Source of the DNA: Paracoccus sp. DMF-8
GTDB lineage: Bacteria; Pseudomonadota; Alphaproteobacteria; Rhodobacterales; Rhodobacteraceae
Direction: 5' to 3'
Assembly (NCBI RefSeq): GCF_029309835.1
Contig: NZ_JARJHL010000018.1
Location: 1-64,000 of the forward strand
Length of the DNA stretch: 64,000 nucleotides
The notes under the pieces are model-generated. The model searched no databases. It saw only the letters and a program-made list of their open reading frames with translations, and was not told the DNA's origin. Shown one piece after another: positions 1 through 12,370 of this stretch; positions within the stretch are counted from its first letter, which is position 1; each line of letters opens with the position of its first letter. The translations under genes and the position numbers were made by a program.

Positions 1-274
1 GGACCTCTGGCTGCAGCTGATCGCGATTGGCGGGGGTTTTCCGGGATTTTCCGGGGGATAGCGTCGCCTGACGGGGTGCTGCAACCGGCGTTCCGATGGG
101 TTTCGCCGGTGGGTTCCTGGGTATTTGGGTGATGAAGAAAACCCCGGCGGGTCGTCTGGACGGGGTGGCGGGGCAGGAAAAGGTGACGTGTTCCGGTCTC
201 GGGCCTTGCGCGCGCACCTGTCATGGCTATAACCCCGGACGATTTATCTGCCGCCAGCCCCCGAGGATGCCCCC
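1..274. other. Upstream non-coding segment before carB
   Basis: I see no convincing gene in this stretch; the short open frames here lack a good ribosome binding site or recognisable composition. It presumably carries the carB promoter, but no clear -35/-10 pair could be picked by eye. A GAGG run about 10 bases before the carB ATG is a usable ribosome binding site. Confidence 0.4.
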
Positions 275-3607
<3,333 letters not shown>

Positions 3608-3626
3608 CCTGAACCGGGAAACGCGG

Positions 3627-3659
3627 CAGGGACGGCGGGCGGATGCCCTGCCGTCCCTG
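3627..3659 (+). terminator. Hairpin terminator after carB
   Basis: A perfect 10-bp inverted repeat (CAGGGACGGC and GCCGTCCCTG) encloses a 13-base loop, starting 20 bases after the carB stop and followed by a short TCATTT tract. It is a plausible intrinsic terminator, although the T-run is weak. Confidence 0.6.
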
Positions 3660-3729
3660 TCATTTCCGGCCCGTGCATCCGCCGGAAGCGCGTGCTAGAT
3701 ATCGCCCCGAAACAGCAAGGGGGCGCCCC

Positions 3730-4125
3730 ATGGCCAAGATGATCCATTCGATGATCCGCGTCTTTGACGAAGCGCGGTCGCTGGAATTCTACGACAGGGC
3801 CTTTGGTCTCAAGGTTGCGGAAAGGCTGGATTTTCCGACCTTTACGCTGATCTATCTGGCGAATGCCGAAACCGGTTTCGAACTGGAACTGACCGTCAAC
3901 AAGGACCGGACCGAGCCTTACGATCTGGGCGATGGCTACGGTCATCTGGCGGTCAGCGTCGATGATGTCGATGCCGAACATGCCCGCATGACGGCGGCAG
4001 GTCTTGCCCCGCGCAAGCTGGTCGATTTCGCCCCTGCGGGCGAGGTGATCGCGCGTTTCTTTTTCATCGCGGACCCCGACGGCTATCAGATCGAGGTGCT
4101 GAAACGCGGCGGGCGCTACCTGTAG
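3730..4125 (+). CDS. Glyoxalase/VOC-family protein, probable lactoylglutathione lyase
   Basis: A 131-residue single-domain vicinal-oxygen-chelate protein. It begins MAKMIHSMIRV and carries the glyoxalase I pattern: an early His (IHSMIRV), an internal Glu (FELELT), a second His (YGHLAVSVDD) and a late Glu (GYQIEVL), the four positions expected for metal binding. It most likely detoxifies methylglyoxal as the glutathione hemithioacetal, producing S-lactoylglutathione. The open frame extends upstream, but only this ATG begins the conserved fold. It stands alone between two hairpins. It is closer to gloA than to dioxygenases, though a generic VOC role cannot be excluded. Confidence 0.85.
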   Translation: MAKMIHSMIRVFDEARSLEFYDRAFGLKVAERLDFPTFTLIYLANAETGFELELTVNKDRTEPYDLGDGYGHLAVSVDDVDAEHARMTAAGLAPRKLVDFAPAGEVIARFFFIADPDGYQIEVLKRGGRYL

Positions 4126-4139
4126 AATGCCGAATCAGC

Positions 4140-4178
4140 GGCGCGGGGCAGGGGGGTGCGACCCCACCCCGCCGCGCC
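4140..4178 (+). terminator. GC-rich hairpin after the glyoxalase gene
   Basis: An inverted repeat (GGCGCGG at 4140-4146 and CCGCGCC at 4172-4178) with further internal G:C pairing lies just after the glyoxalase stop codon. There is no T-tract, so it may be a weak terminator or an mRNA-stabilising stem. Confidence 0.4.
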
Positions 4179-4331
4179 ACCCGGATAGCAAAATCCCGCG
4201 CCTCTGATACGAATTTGCCGGTTCGTCACAAACTGCGGCGCGCCACGCGGGTTTCATTTGCCTTGCCCTTGCCGTGGCCGCATCACACCATCCGAAAGGG
4301 CGCCCCCTTGGTGTCCGCGAAGGAGGATGTG

Positions 4332-5369
4332 ATGAAAGCGCTTGTTCTGGAAGAAAAGGGCCGCCTGTCGCTGCGGGATTTCGACATTCCGGGCGAAATG
4401 GGTCCGCGCGACGTGCGGGTTGCGATCCATACGGTCGGGATCTGCGGGTCCGATGTCCATTATTACACCCATGGCAAGATCGGTCATTTCATCGTCAACG
4501 CCCCGATGGTTCTGGGCCATGAGGCTGCCGGAACCGTCATCGCCACAGGCGCCGAGGTCACGCATCTGAAAGCCGGGGACCGCGTCTGCATGGAACCGGG
4601 CATCCCCGATCCGACCTCTCGCGCGGCCAAGCTGGGCATCTATAATGTCGATCCCGCCGTCACCTTCTGGGCCACGCCCCCGGTTCACGGCTGCCTGACG
4701 CCCGAGGTCATCCACCCCGCCGCCTTCACCTACAAGCTGCCCGACAATGTCAGCTTTGGCGAGGGCGCGATGGTCGAACCCTTTGCCATCGGCATGCAGG
4801 CCGCGTTGCGCGCCCGTATCCAGCCGGGCGATGTCGCGGTCGTGACCGGCGCGGGGCCGATCGGCATGATGGTCGCGCTGGCCGCGCTGGCGGGTGGCTG
4901 CGCCAAGGTCATCGTCGCTGATCTGGCCCAGCCGAAACTGGACATCATCGCTGCCTATGACGGGATCGAGGTCGTGAATATCCGCAACCAGCCGCTGGCC
5001 GAGGCCGTGGCGCAGGCGACCGATGGCTGGGGCGCCGATGTGGTCTTTGAATGTTCGGGCGCGGCGCCCGCCATTCTGGGGATGCATGAACTGGCCCGTC
5101 CGGGCGGCGCCATCGTTCTGGTCGGGATGCCGGTCGATCCGGTGCCGGTCGATATCGTCGGCCTTCAGGCCAGGGAGTTGCGGCTGGAGACCGTGTTCCG
5201 CTACGCCAATGTCTATGACCGGGCGATTGCGCTGATCGCCTCGGGCAAGGTCGATCTGAAGCCGCTGATTTCGGACACGCTGCCCTTTGCCGATGCTGTC
5301 GCCGCATTCGACCGCGCGGTCGAGGCGCGCGAGACGGATGTGAAGCTGCAAATCGTCCTGCCGCAATAA
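4332..5369 (+). CDS. Zinc-dependent NAD polyol dehydrogenase (xylitol/sorbitol dehydrogenase type)
   Basis: A 345-residue medium-chain dehydrogenase. It would oxidise xylitol (or a related pentitol/hexitol) to the ketose, here D-xylulose, with NAD. The catalytic zinc region is visible (GICGSDVHYYTHG near residue 36, GHEAAGTV near residue 62), followed by a Rossmann nucleotide-binding stretch (VVTGAGPIGMMVALAA near residue 173). The four-cysteine structural zinc lobe is not obvious, as in many xylitol/sorbitol dehydrogenases. The start at MKALVLEE is set by an AGGAGG five bases upstream; a longer in-frame extension lacks such support. xylB begins 10 bases after its stop, so the product would pass directly to xylulokinase. 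Confidence 0.85.
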   Translation: MKALVLEEKGRLSLRDFDIPGEMGPRDVRVAIHTVGICGSDVHYYTHGKIGHFIVNAPMVLGHEAAGTVIATGAEVTHLKAGDRVCMEPGIPDPTSRAAKLGIYNVDPAVTFWATPPVHGCLTPEVIHPAAFTYKLPDNVSFGEGAMVEPFAIGMQAALRARIQPGDVAVVTGAGPIGMMVALAALAGGCAKVIVADLAQPKLDIIAAYDGIEVVNIRNQPLAEAVAQATDGWGADVVFECSGAAPAILGMHELARPGGAIVLVGMPVDPVPVDIVGLQARELRLETVFRYANVYDRAIALIASGKVDLKPLISDTLPFADAVAAFDRAVEARETDVKLQIVLPQ

Positions 5370-5379
5370 GGGGGCTGCC

Positions 5380-6840
5380 ATGTATCTGGGACTGGACCTT
5401 GGAACCTCGGGCATCAAGGCGATGCTGGTCGATGACCGTTTCGCCACGGTGGGCGTGGCCCACGCCCCCCTGACCGTCAGCCGCCCGCATCCCGGCTGGT
5501 CGGAACAGGACCCGGCCGACTGGCTGGCCGGCGCCGATCAGGTGATCGCGGCCCTGCTGCGCGACCATCCGGCGGAAATGGCCATGCTGCAGGCCATCGG
5601 CCTGTCGGGCCATATGCATGGCGCGGTGCTGCTGGACGCGCAGGACCGGGTCTTGCGGCCCTGCATCCTGTGGAATGACGGGCGTTCGGGGCCGCAATGC
5701 GCGGAACTGACGGGCCGTGCCGATTTCCACGGCATTGCGGGCAATCTGGTCATGGCCGGGTTCACTGCGCCGAAACTGCGGTGGGTCGCCCAGAATGAGC
5801 CGCAGACTTTCGATGCCGTGGCCAAGGTGTTGCTGCCCAAGGATTACCTGCGCCTGTGGCTGACCGGCGAACATGTGGCGGAAATGTCGGATGCGGCGGG
5901 GACCTTGTGGCTGGACGTCGCGCGCCGCGACTGGTCCGACGAGTTGCTGGCCGCGACGGGTCTGACCCGTGACCAGATGCCGCGACTGGTCGAGGGCAGC
6001 GATGTCTCGGGCCATCTGCGGGCCGATCTGGCGGCGCGTTGGGGGATTGCCGCGGTGCCGGTGGCGGGCGGTGGCGGCGACAATGCCGCGACGGCCTGCG
6101 GCATGGGGGTGATGACGCCGGGGACGGGGTTCCTGTCGCTTGGCACCTCGGGCGTGCTGTTTGCGACGACGGCCAGCTATGCGCCGAATACCGGCGATGC
6201 GGTCCATACCTTTTGCCATGCCGTGCCGGAAACATGGCATCAGATGGGCGTGTTCCTGTCCGCGACCGACAGCATGACATGGCTGTCGGAAATCACCGGC
6301 AAGACCGTGCCGGAACTGGCGGCGCTGGTCCCGGATCGCGTGACGGCACCATCGCCCGCGCTGTTTCTGCCCTATCTGTCGGGTGAACGCACGCCGCTGA
6401 ACGATCCCGATGCGACCGGGGCGTTTCTGGGGCTGCAACGCGCATCCGGCCTTGCCGATCTGTCGCAGGCGGTGATGGAGGGCGTGGCGCTGGCCTTTGC
6501 CGACAGCGTGATTGCGCTGCGCAAGGCGGGGACGGTGATCGAATCCGCCTATGCGGTGGGCGGGGGCGCGCGGTCGCGGGCATGGCTGCATATCATGGCA
6601 TCGGCGACGGGTCTGGTGCTGCTGGAACCCGAGGATGGCGATTTCGGCGCGGCATTCGGCGCGGCCAAGCTGGGGGCGGCCTGTGCGACCGGCGACATCT
6701 CGGATCGCGTTTTCACCCGGCCCGCCGTTCGCGCAGAGGTTGTTCCTGATGCGGAACTGGCGGAACGCTATGCGAAAAAGTATGAGGCTTATCACGCCGC
6801 ATATCCGCATCTGCGCGATCTGGGCCTGAACCGGATCTAG
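5380..6840 (+). CDS. xylB: Xylulokinase
   Basis: Phosphorylates D-xylulose to D-xylulose 5-phosphate with ATP. The 486-residue FGGY-family protein has the N-terminal phosphate loop (LDLGTSGIKAML, residues 4-15), the XylB-specific substrate segment LSGHMHGAVL near residue 76, the catalytic aspartate in GGGGDNAATACG near residue 233, and the C-terminal adenosine motif (YAVGGGARSRAWLHIMA near residue 390). Length and motif spacing match E. coli XylB. It starts 10 bases after the polyol dehydrogenase and is almost certainly co-transcribed with it. A strong bidirectional hairpin follows. Confidence 0.95.
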   Translation: MYLGLDLGTSGIKAMLVDDRFATVGVAHAPLTVSRPHPGWSEQDPADWLAGADQVIAALLRDHPAEMAMLQAIGLSGHMHGAVLLDAQDRVLRPCILWNDGRSGPQCAELTGRADFHGIAGNLVMAGFTAPKLRWVAQNEPQTFDAVAKVLLPKDYLRLWLTGEHVAEMSDAAGTLWLDVARRDWSDELLAATGLTRDQMPRLVEGSDVSGHLRADLAARWGIAAVPVAGGGGDNAATACGMGVMTPGTGFLSLGTSGVLFATTASYAPNTGDAVHTFCHAVPETWHQMGVFLSATDSMTWLSEITGKTVPELAALVPDRVTAPSPALFLPYLSGERTPLNDPDATGAFLGLQRASGLADLSQAVMEGVALAFADSVIALRKAGTVIESAYAVGGGARSRAWLHIMASATGLVLLEPEDGDFGAAFGAAKLGAACATGDISDRVFTRPAVRAEVVPDAELAERYAKKYEAYHAAYPHLRDLGLNRI

Positions 6841-6855
6841 GCTGAAAACCTCAGG

Positions 6856-6890
6856 AAAATCGCCGTTTCCCTTGTGTGACGGCGATTTTT
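6856..6890. terminator. Bidirectional intrinsic terminator after xylB
   Basis: A perfect 11-bp inverted repeat (AAAATCGCCGT and ACGGCGATTTT) with a 12-base loop gives an A-tract on one side and a T-tract on the other, the layout of a bidirectional rho-independent terminator. It starts 16 bases after the xylB stop. Confidence 0.85.
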
Positions 6891-7124
6891 CTGCATTGCG
6901 GCATTTTTCACGCTGCCCTGCAGAATGGCGATCATGTGACCACCTGCCTGTGCCTTCCTCATAATTTGCACGCGATCCAGCAAAAAAGTATCGGTATTTT
7001 TTGCGCAGTGATGTGGAATCCGCGTCCGGCCTGCGACTAAGGTTCCAGAACGCCGTTGACGGGCCGGGGTCCCGTCGTCAGCCGCAGCACGGTAGCGGCG
7101 TGTCGCGAGGGGGAGAGAGGAATC

Positions 7125-8009
7125 GTGCAACCCGATCTGGAACTGGTCCATATCCGCAAGGGCGAATCCTTCGCCGCGTGGATGCATGGCTATCCGTTCC
7201 GCACGGTGCGCTGGCACTATCACCCCGAATATGAAATCCATCTGGTCAACGCGACCTCGGGCACGTTCTACATCGGCGATTTCGTCGGCAGGTTCGAACC
7301 CGGCCAGTTGATCATGACCGGCCCGAACCTGCCGCAGAACTGGATCAGCGACATCGAAGCTGACGAAATCGTGCCGATCCGGTCGCTGGTCATCCAGTTT
7401 CCCGAGCGTTTCATCGAAGACGCCTGCGCGGCGATGCCCGAAATGGACAGCCTGCGCCCGCTGCTGGACCGTTCGCGCCGGGGGCTGCTGTTCGATGCGG
7501 ACACCGCCCGCCGCGTCCGCCCGCTGATGGACCGGCTGATCGAGGCGCAGGGCATGAAGCGGCTGGCGCTGTTCTGGGACATTCTGGACGTGCTGGCCAA
7601 TGCGGGCGATTACGAGGTGCTGGCCAGCCTCAGCTTTGATCTGGACCTGACCCGCGTCCATGACGGCGGCATCAACCGCGCGCTGACGTATTTGCGCGAA
7701 CATCTGACCGAACAGATCGAGGAAAGCGAACTGGCCGAGATGGTCGGGCAAAGCCAAAGCGCCTTTTCCCGCGCCTTCAAGCGTCACACCGGCACGACGC
7801 TGGTGCGCTACCGCAATCAGTTGCGCGTCGATCTGGCCTGTCAGATGCTGCTGACCGATCCCGATATCAAGGTTGCCGAAATCTGCTATGACGTCGGATT
7901 TTCCAACCTTTCCAACTTCAACCGGCATTTCCTGAAGCTCAAGGGCATGTCGCCATCGCAATTCCGCATGACATTCGCGGCCCAGAAGGCGGCGGTCATG
8001 GCAAGCTGA
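7125..8009 (+). CDS. AraC-family transcriptional regulator of the pentitol cluster
   Basis: About 294 residues. The N-terminal half is a cupin-type sensing domain (HYHPEYEIHLVN, GQLIMTGPNLPQNW). The C-terminal 100 residues are a double helix-turn-helix AraC domain (SELAEMVGQSQSAFSRAFKRHTG, then KVAEICYDVGFSNLSNFNRHF). I prefer the GTG start at 7125, which follows a GAGAGAGG run, over the ATG 69 bases upstream, whose extra residues look non-conserved. It sits between the xylB terminator and the ABC transporter operon, so it is inferred to activate one or both in response to a pentitol or its ketose. Confidence 0.85.
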   Translation: MQPDLELVHIRKGESFAAWMHGYPFRTVRWHYHPEYEIHLVNATSGTFYIGDFVGRFEPGQLIMTGPNLPQNWISDIEADEIVPIRSLVIQFPERFIEDACAAMPEMDSLRPLLDRSRRGLLFDADTARRVRPLMDRLIEAQGMKRLALFWDILDVLANAGDYEVLASLSFDLDLTRVHDGGINRALTYLREHLTEQIEESELAEMVGQSQSAFSRAFKRHTGTTLVRYRNQLRVDLACQMLLTDPDIKVAEICYDVGFSNLSNFNRHFLKLKGMSPSQFRMTFAAQKAAVMAS

Positions 8010-8111
8010 CACCAGCCCCGGACGATCGGAATTCACCGAATTCGGGCGGCCCGACACCGCCCGGACATGTGCAGGCCTTGCCTGCTTTCATCCAAACGGG
8101 AGGAACCCCAG

Positions 8112-9017
8112 ATGAAAAAGACCCTGCTGACCGCGACCGCCGCCCTGGCGCTGGTTGCCGCGCCCGCACTGGCGCAGGACAAGCTGAAGATCGGCATGAC
8201 CTTTCAGGAGCTGAACAACCCCTATTTCGTCTCCATGCAAGAGGCGCTGAACGAAGCCGCAGCCTCGCTTGGGGCCGAGGTCGTCGTGACCGATGCGGGC
8301 CATGACGTGGCCAAGCAGGTGTCCGATGTCGAGGATATGCTGCAGCAGAACATCGACATCCTGCTGCTGAACCCGACCGACAGCGCCGGGATCGAGGCCG
8401 CCGTCCACGCCGCCAAGGCCGCGGGCGTGATCGTCGTCGCCGTGGACGCCAACGCGAACGGCCCGGTCGATACCTTCGTCGGTTCGAAAAACCGCGATGC
8501 GGGCTACATGTCGTGCAAATATCTGGCGGAATCGCTGGATGGCAAGGGCGAGGTTGCTATTCTGGACGGCATCCCGGTCGTGCCGATCCTGCAGCGCGTC
8601 GAAGGCTGCAAGGCTGCACTGGAAGAATTCCCCGACATTCAGCTGGTTGACACGCAAAACGGCCGTCAGGACCGCTCGGTCGCGCTTGGCGTCGTGGAAA
8701 ACATGATCCAGTCGAAGCCGAACCTTGCCGGGATCTTCTCGGTCAACGACGGCGGCGCGATGGGTGCGCTGGCGGCGATTCAGGGGTCGGGCAAGGATAT
8801 CAAGCTGACCTCGGTCGATGGGGCGCCCGAAGCCATTCAGGCGATCAACGACGGTGGGCCCTTCATCGAAACCACCGCGCAATTCCCGCGCGATCAGGTT
8901 CGCGTCGGTCTGGCGATGGCGCTGGCCCAGAAATGGGGCGCCCGCGTGGTCCCGGCCGAGGTTCCGATCGACGTCATGGTCGTCGACAAGGAAAACGCCG
9001 CCGACTTCAGCTGGTAA
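8112..9017 (+). CDS. Sugar/polyol ABC transporter periplasmic substrate-binding protein
   Basis: A 301-residue protein of the RbsB-like type (Peripla_BP_4). It opens with a classic Sec signal peptide (MKKTLLTATAALALVAAPALA, probable cleavage after ALA, about residue 21), then KLKIGMTFQELNNPYF, the usual first strand of ribose/xylose-type binding proteins. It would bind a pentitol or pentose in the periplasm and deliver it to the ATPase and permease encoded next. The start is fixed by the signal peptide and a GGGAGGAA ribosome binding site. A hairpin separates it from the ATPase gene, a common arrangement for making more binding protein than membrane components. Confidence 0.92.
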   Translation: MKKTLLTATAALALVAAPALAQDKLKIGMTFQELNNPYFVSMQEALNEAAASLGAEVVVTDAGHDVAKQVSDVEDMLQQNIDILLLNPTDSAGIEAAVHAAKAAGVIVVAVDANANGPVDTFVGSKNRDAGYMSCKYLAESLDGKGEVAILDGIPVVPILQRVEGCKAALEEFPDIQLVDTQNGRQDRSVALGVVENMIQSKPNLAGIFSVNDGGAMGALAAIQGSGKDIKLTSVDGAPEAIQAINDGGPFIETTAQFPRDQVRVGLAMALAQKWGARVVPAEVPIDVMVVDKENAADFSW

Positions 9018-9028
9018 GCTATACTGCA

Positions 9029-9056
9029 CCTGTCCCCGCAACGTCGCGGGGGCAGG
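9029..9056 (+). promoter_or_regulatory. Intercistronic hairpin between binding protein and ATPase genes
   Basis: CCTGTCCCCGC and GCGGGGGCAGG form a strong stem around a 6-base loop in the 72-base gap, with no T-run. It probably protects the upstream mRNA end or partially attenuates transcription, favouring the binding protein over the downstream components. Confidence 0.55.
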
Positions 9057-9089
9057 CCATCCGCCCGCAACCCAAGCCACGAGGCCATC

Positions 9090-10592
9090 ATGCTTGAACT
9101 GAACGCGATCAGGAAAAGCTTCGGCAAGATCGAAGTCCTGCACGGCGTCGATCTGAACGTCCGCGCGGGCGAGGTCCATGCCCTGCTGGGCGAAAACGGC
9201 GCCGGGAAATCGACGCTGATGAAAATCCTGTGCGGCATCATCCAGCCCAGTGCCGGCACGATCCGCATCAATGGCACCGAACACCAGTTTGCCGATTACG
9301 ATCAGGCGATTGCCGCCGGTGTCGGCATCGTCTTTCAGGAGTTCAGCCTGATCCCGCATCTGGATGCGGTCGAAAACATGTTTCTTGCGCGCGAGATGCG
9401 GGGGCGGCTTGGGCTCTTGGACCGCAAGGCGATGCGCGCCCGCGCGGGCCAGATCATGCGCCAGCTTGGCGTCGATGTGCCGCTGGATGTGCCGATCAAC
9501 CGCCTGTCCGTTGCCGAGCAGCAATTCGTCGAAATCGCCAAGGCGTTGTCGCTGGACGCGCGCATTCTGGTGCTGGACGAACCCACCGCGACCCTGACGC
9601 CTTCGGAAGTTGAGCACCTGTTCAAGGTCATGCGCGAATTGCGCGGGCAGGGCGTGGCCATCGTCTTCATCTCGCATCATCTGGAAGAAATCTTTGAAAT
9701 CTGCGACCGCATCACGGTTCTGCGTGACGGCCAGTTCGTCGGGTCCTGCGATGTCGCCGATGTCGACAACGACCGTCTGGTCGAGATGATGGTCGGCCGC
9801 CGCATCGAAAGCAATTTCCCGCCCAAGGGCACGGCCGATCCCGCCGCCCCCGTGGTGGTCGAGGTCGAGGAACTGCAACTGAAAAAAGGCGGCCCCCTGT
9901 CGCGCTTCGCGCTGCGCAAGGGCGAGATTCTGGGCTTTGCCGGGCTGGTCGGATCGGGGCGCACCGAAACCGTTCTGGCCATGCTGGGCGCCGGTCCCGC
10001 CGCGCGCTGCAAGGTCAGGGTCGACGGGGTCGAGAAACGCTTTTCCGGCCCCGACGAAGGGCTGGCCCATGGCATCGGCCTGCTGCCCGAAAGCCGCAAG
10101 GAACAGGGGCTGATCACCAGTTTTTCGATCCTGCACAACATCTCGCTGAACAATTACGGCAAATACCGCCGGGGGCACTGGTTCATCGACCTGAAAAAGG
10201 AACTGGCCTGCACGGAAACCGCGATGGGGCAGGTCCGCGTGAAATCGCAAGGCCCGCAGGCGCGTGTTGACACGCTGTCGGGCGGCAACCAGCAAAAGGT
10301 CGTCATCGCCCGCTGGCTGAACCACGACATGCAGGTGCTGATCTTTGACGAGCCGACGCGCGGCATTGACGTCGGCGCCAAGGCGGAAATCTACGCGCTG
10401 ATGCGCGCCTTCACCGAGGCGGGGGCCTCGATCATCATGATCTCGTCCGAACTGCCCGAGGTGATCGGCATGTCGGACCGCGTCTGCGTCTTTCGTTCGG
10501 GGGGCATCGTGGCGACGGTTCAGGGCGAGGATATCAATTCGGAAACCATCATGACCTATGCCACCACGGGGAGGGTTGAACATGTCGCATGA
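9090..10592 (+). CDS. Sugar ABC transporter ATP-binding protein (RbsA/XylG type)
   Basis: A 500-residue tandem ATPase of the CUT2 sugar importer class. The first nucleotide-binding domain has Walker A (GENGAGKST, about residue 35), signature LSVAEQQFVEIAKAL and Walker B (ILVLDEPTATL). The second domain has the usual degenerate P-loop (GLVGSGRTETVLAM) but an intact signature (LSGGNQQKVVIARWL) and LIFDEPTRGIDVG. It powers uptake with the neighbouring permease and binding protein. Its last 11 bases overlap the permease gene, which indicates translational coupling. Confidence 0.95.
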   Translation: MLELNAIRKSFGKIEVLHGVDLNVRAGEVHALLGENGAGKSTLMKILCGIIQPSAGTIRINGTEHQFADYDQAIAAGVGIVFQEFSLIPHLDAVENMFLAREMRGRLGLLDRKAMRARAGQIMRQLGVDVPLDVPINRLSVAEQQFVEIAKALSLDARILVLDEPTATLTPSEVEHLFKVMRELRGQGVAIVFISHHLEEIFEICDRITVLRDGQFVGSCDVADVDNDRLVEMMVGRRIESNFPPKGTADPAAPVVVEVEELQLKKGGPLSRFALRKGEILGFAGLVGSGRTETVLAMLGAGPAARCKVRVDGVEKRFSGPDEGLAHGIGLLPESRKEQGLITSFSILHNISLNNYGKYRRGHWFIDLKKELACTETAMGQVRVKSQGPQARVDTLSGGNQQKVVIARWLNHDMQVLIFDEPTRGIDVGAKAEIYALMRAFTEAGASIIMISSELPEVIGMSDRVCVFRSGGIVATVQGEDINSETIMTYATTGRVEHVA

Positions 10593-11556
10593 CGCAAATA
10601 CCGGCGCGACCGGAAAGACCGGCCTGTCCCTGGGGCGGCTACTGCATTCGCCGCTGGCGCTGCCGCTGATCGGGCTGATCGTCGTATCCTGCCTAATGGG
10701 GCTGGCCAGCGACAATTTCTTTAGCGTCAACAACATCATGAACGTGCTGCGGCAGGTGTCGGTCGTGGGGATTCTGGCGGTCGGCATGACCTTCGTGATC
10801 CTGACGGGCGGCATCGACCTGTCGGTCGGCGCGGTCATGGCGCTGGTCGGCACGCTGGCCGCCGGGCTGATGGTCAATACCGGCCTGCCCGCAGGGGTTG
10901 CGCTGGCCATCGGTCTGCTGATCGGTCTGGGGATCGGTCTGGCCAATGGCGTTCTGGTCGCATGGGGCAGGATGCCCGCGATCATCGTGACGCTGGCCAC
11001 CATGGGCATGGCGCGCGGTCTGGGCCTGATCTATTCGGGCGGCTATCCGATCAGCGGGTTGCCAAGCTGGATTTCGTGGTTCGGCGTCGGTCGCGTCGGC
11101 ATCGTTCCGGTGCCGGTGATCATCATGGTGGTGATCTACGCGCTGGCCCGGGTCCTGCTGCAGCGCACCCTCTTTGGCCGCCATGTCTATGCGCTTGGCG
11201 GCAATGAAACCGCAGCGCGGCTGTCGGGCGTGAAAACGCAGCGCGTCAAGCTGGCGGTCTATGCGATTTCCGGCCTGACCTCGGCCCTTGCCGCCGTCAT
11301 CCTGACCGGCCGGCTGATGAGCGGCCAGCCGAATGCCGGCGTCGGCTTTGAGCTCGATGCCATCGCGGCGGTGGTTCTGGGCGGCACGGCGATTGCGGGC
11401 GGGCGCGGGCTGATCCTTGGCACGCTGATCGGCGCGGTCCTGCTGGGCATCCTGAACAACGGGCTGAACCTGATGGGCATCAACCCCTATCTGCAGGACG
11501 TCATCAAGGGCGCGATCATCCTTCTGGCCATCTATATCGGGCGCGAGTGGCGCTAG
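10582..11556 (+). CDS. Sugar ABC transporter permease (RbsC type)
   Basis: A 324-residue inner-membrane permease of the BPD_transp_2 (RbsC/XylH) family with about eight to ten hydrophobic segments. The family motifs TGGIDLSVGAVMALVG near residue 75, GLANGVLVAWGRMPAIIVTLA and YALGGNETAARLSGV are visible. It forms the pore of the importer. The start MSHDANTG overlaps the ATPase stop by 11 bases and has a GGGAGGG ribosome binding site. Confidence 0.94.
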   Translation: MSHDANTGATGKTGLSLGRLLHSPLALPLIGLIVVSCLMGLASDNFFSVNNIMNVLRQVSVVGILAVGMTFVILTGGIDLSVGAVMALVGTLAAGLMVNTGLPAGVALAIGLLIGLGIGLANGVLVAWGRMPAIIVTLATMGMARGLGLIYSGGYPISGLPSWISWFGVGRVGIVPVPVIIMVVIYALARVLLQRTLFGRHVYALGGNETAARLSGVKTQRVKLAVYAISGLTSALAAVILTGRLMSGQPNAGVGFELDAIAAVVLGGTAIAGGRGLILGTLIGAVLLGILNNGLNLMGINPYLQDVIKGAIILLAIYIGREWR

Positions 11557-11609
11557 GCGCTCCCCGCTGTCTTTCTGGTCCAACCTTTCCGACAACACTG
11601 GAGAAACTC

Positions 11610-12341
11610 ATGTCTGAATCGCTGCAAGGCAAGGTCGCGGTCATTACCGGCGCGGCCTCGGGGATCGGTCTTGCCACGACCGAGGCGCTGCTGGATCAGG
11701 GCGCGACCGTCGTTCTGGTCGACCGCAACGAAGCCGCGCTGAACGAACTGACCGCGAGGCTGGGCGACCGCGCCATCGCGCAGGTCACGGATCTGCTGGA
11801 CGCGGCCAGTTGCGACGCGATGATCCCGGAAATCCTTGAAAAGGTCGATCACATCGACATCCTGTATTGCAACGCGGGCACCTATATCGGCGGCGACCTG
11901 ACCGAGACGACGCCCGAGGCCATCGACCGCATGCTGAACCTGAACGTCAATGCGGTGATGAAGAACGTCCATGCCGTCGTGCCGCATATGTCGGCGCGCA
12001 AAACCGGCGACATCATCGTGACCTGTTCCATCGCGGGCCATTACCCGACCTGGTGGGAACCGGTCTATTCCGGGTCGAAATGGGCGATCACCAGTTTCGT
12101 GCAAGGGATGCGCCGCCAGATGATCCCGCATGGCGTGCGCGTGGCGCAGGTCTCGCCCGGTCCGGTCGTATCCGCCCTGCTGGCCGACTGGCCCGAGGAA
12201 AACTTGCGCAAGGCGAAAGAAAGCGGCAGCCTGATCGACGCAAGCGAGGTCGCGGATGCGGTGATCTATATGCTGACGCGCAAGCGCACCGTGACCATCC
12301 GCGACATGCTGGTGCTGCCGACGAATTTCGACCGCGTCTGA
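11610..12341 (+). CDS. rbtD: Ribitol 2-dehydrogenase-type SDR
   Basis: A 243-residue classical short-chain dehydrogenase with cofactor motif TGAASGIG, NAG motif (LYCNAGTYIGG) and catalytic Ser...Tyr-x3-Lys (SIAGHYPTWWEPVYSGSKWA). The segments NAGTYIGG, WEPVYSGSKWA, GPVVSALLADWP and VTIRDMLVLP closely resemble enterobacterial ribitol 2-dehydrogenase as I remember it, so ribitol to D-ribulose with NAD is the likely reaction. The start at MSESLQGK follows an ACTGGAGAAAC site. It lies 53 bases after the permease and directly before a ribulokinase-type gene, which supports the assignment. An arabitol or other pentitol substrate remains possible. Confidence 0.82.
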   Translation: MSESLQGKVAVITGAASGIGLATTEALLDQGATVVLVDRNEAALNELTARLGDRAIAQVTDLLDAASCDAMIPEILEKVDHIDILYCNAGTYIGGDLTETTPEAIDRMLNLNVNAVMKNVHAVVPHMSARKTGDIIVTCSIAGHYPTWWEPVYSGSKWAITSFVQGMRRQMIPHGVRVAQVSPGPVVSALLADWPEENLRKAKESGSLIDASEVADAVIYMLTRKRTVTIRDMLVLPTNFDRV

Positions 12342-12370
12342 CGCCCCGGCCCAAGCCAGAGGAACCCCGC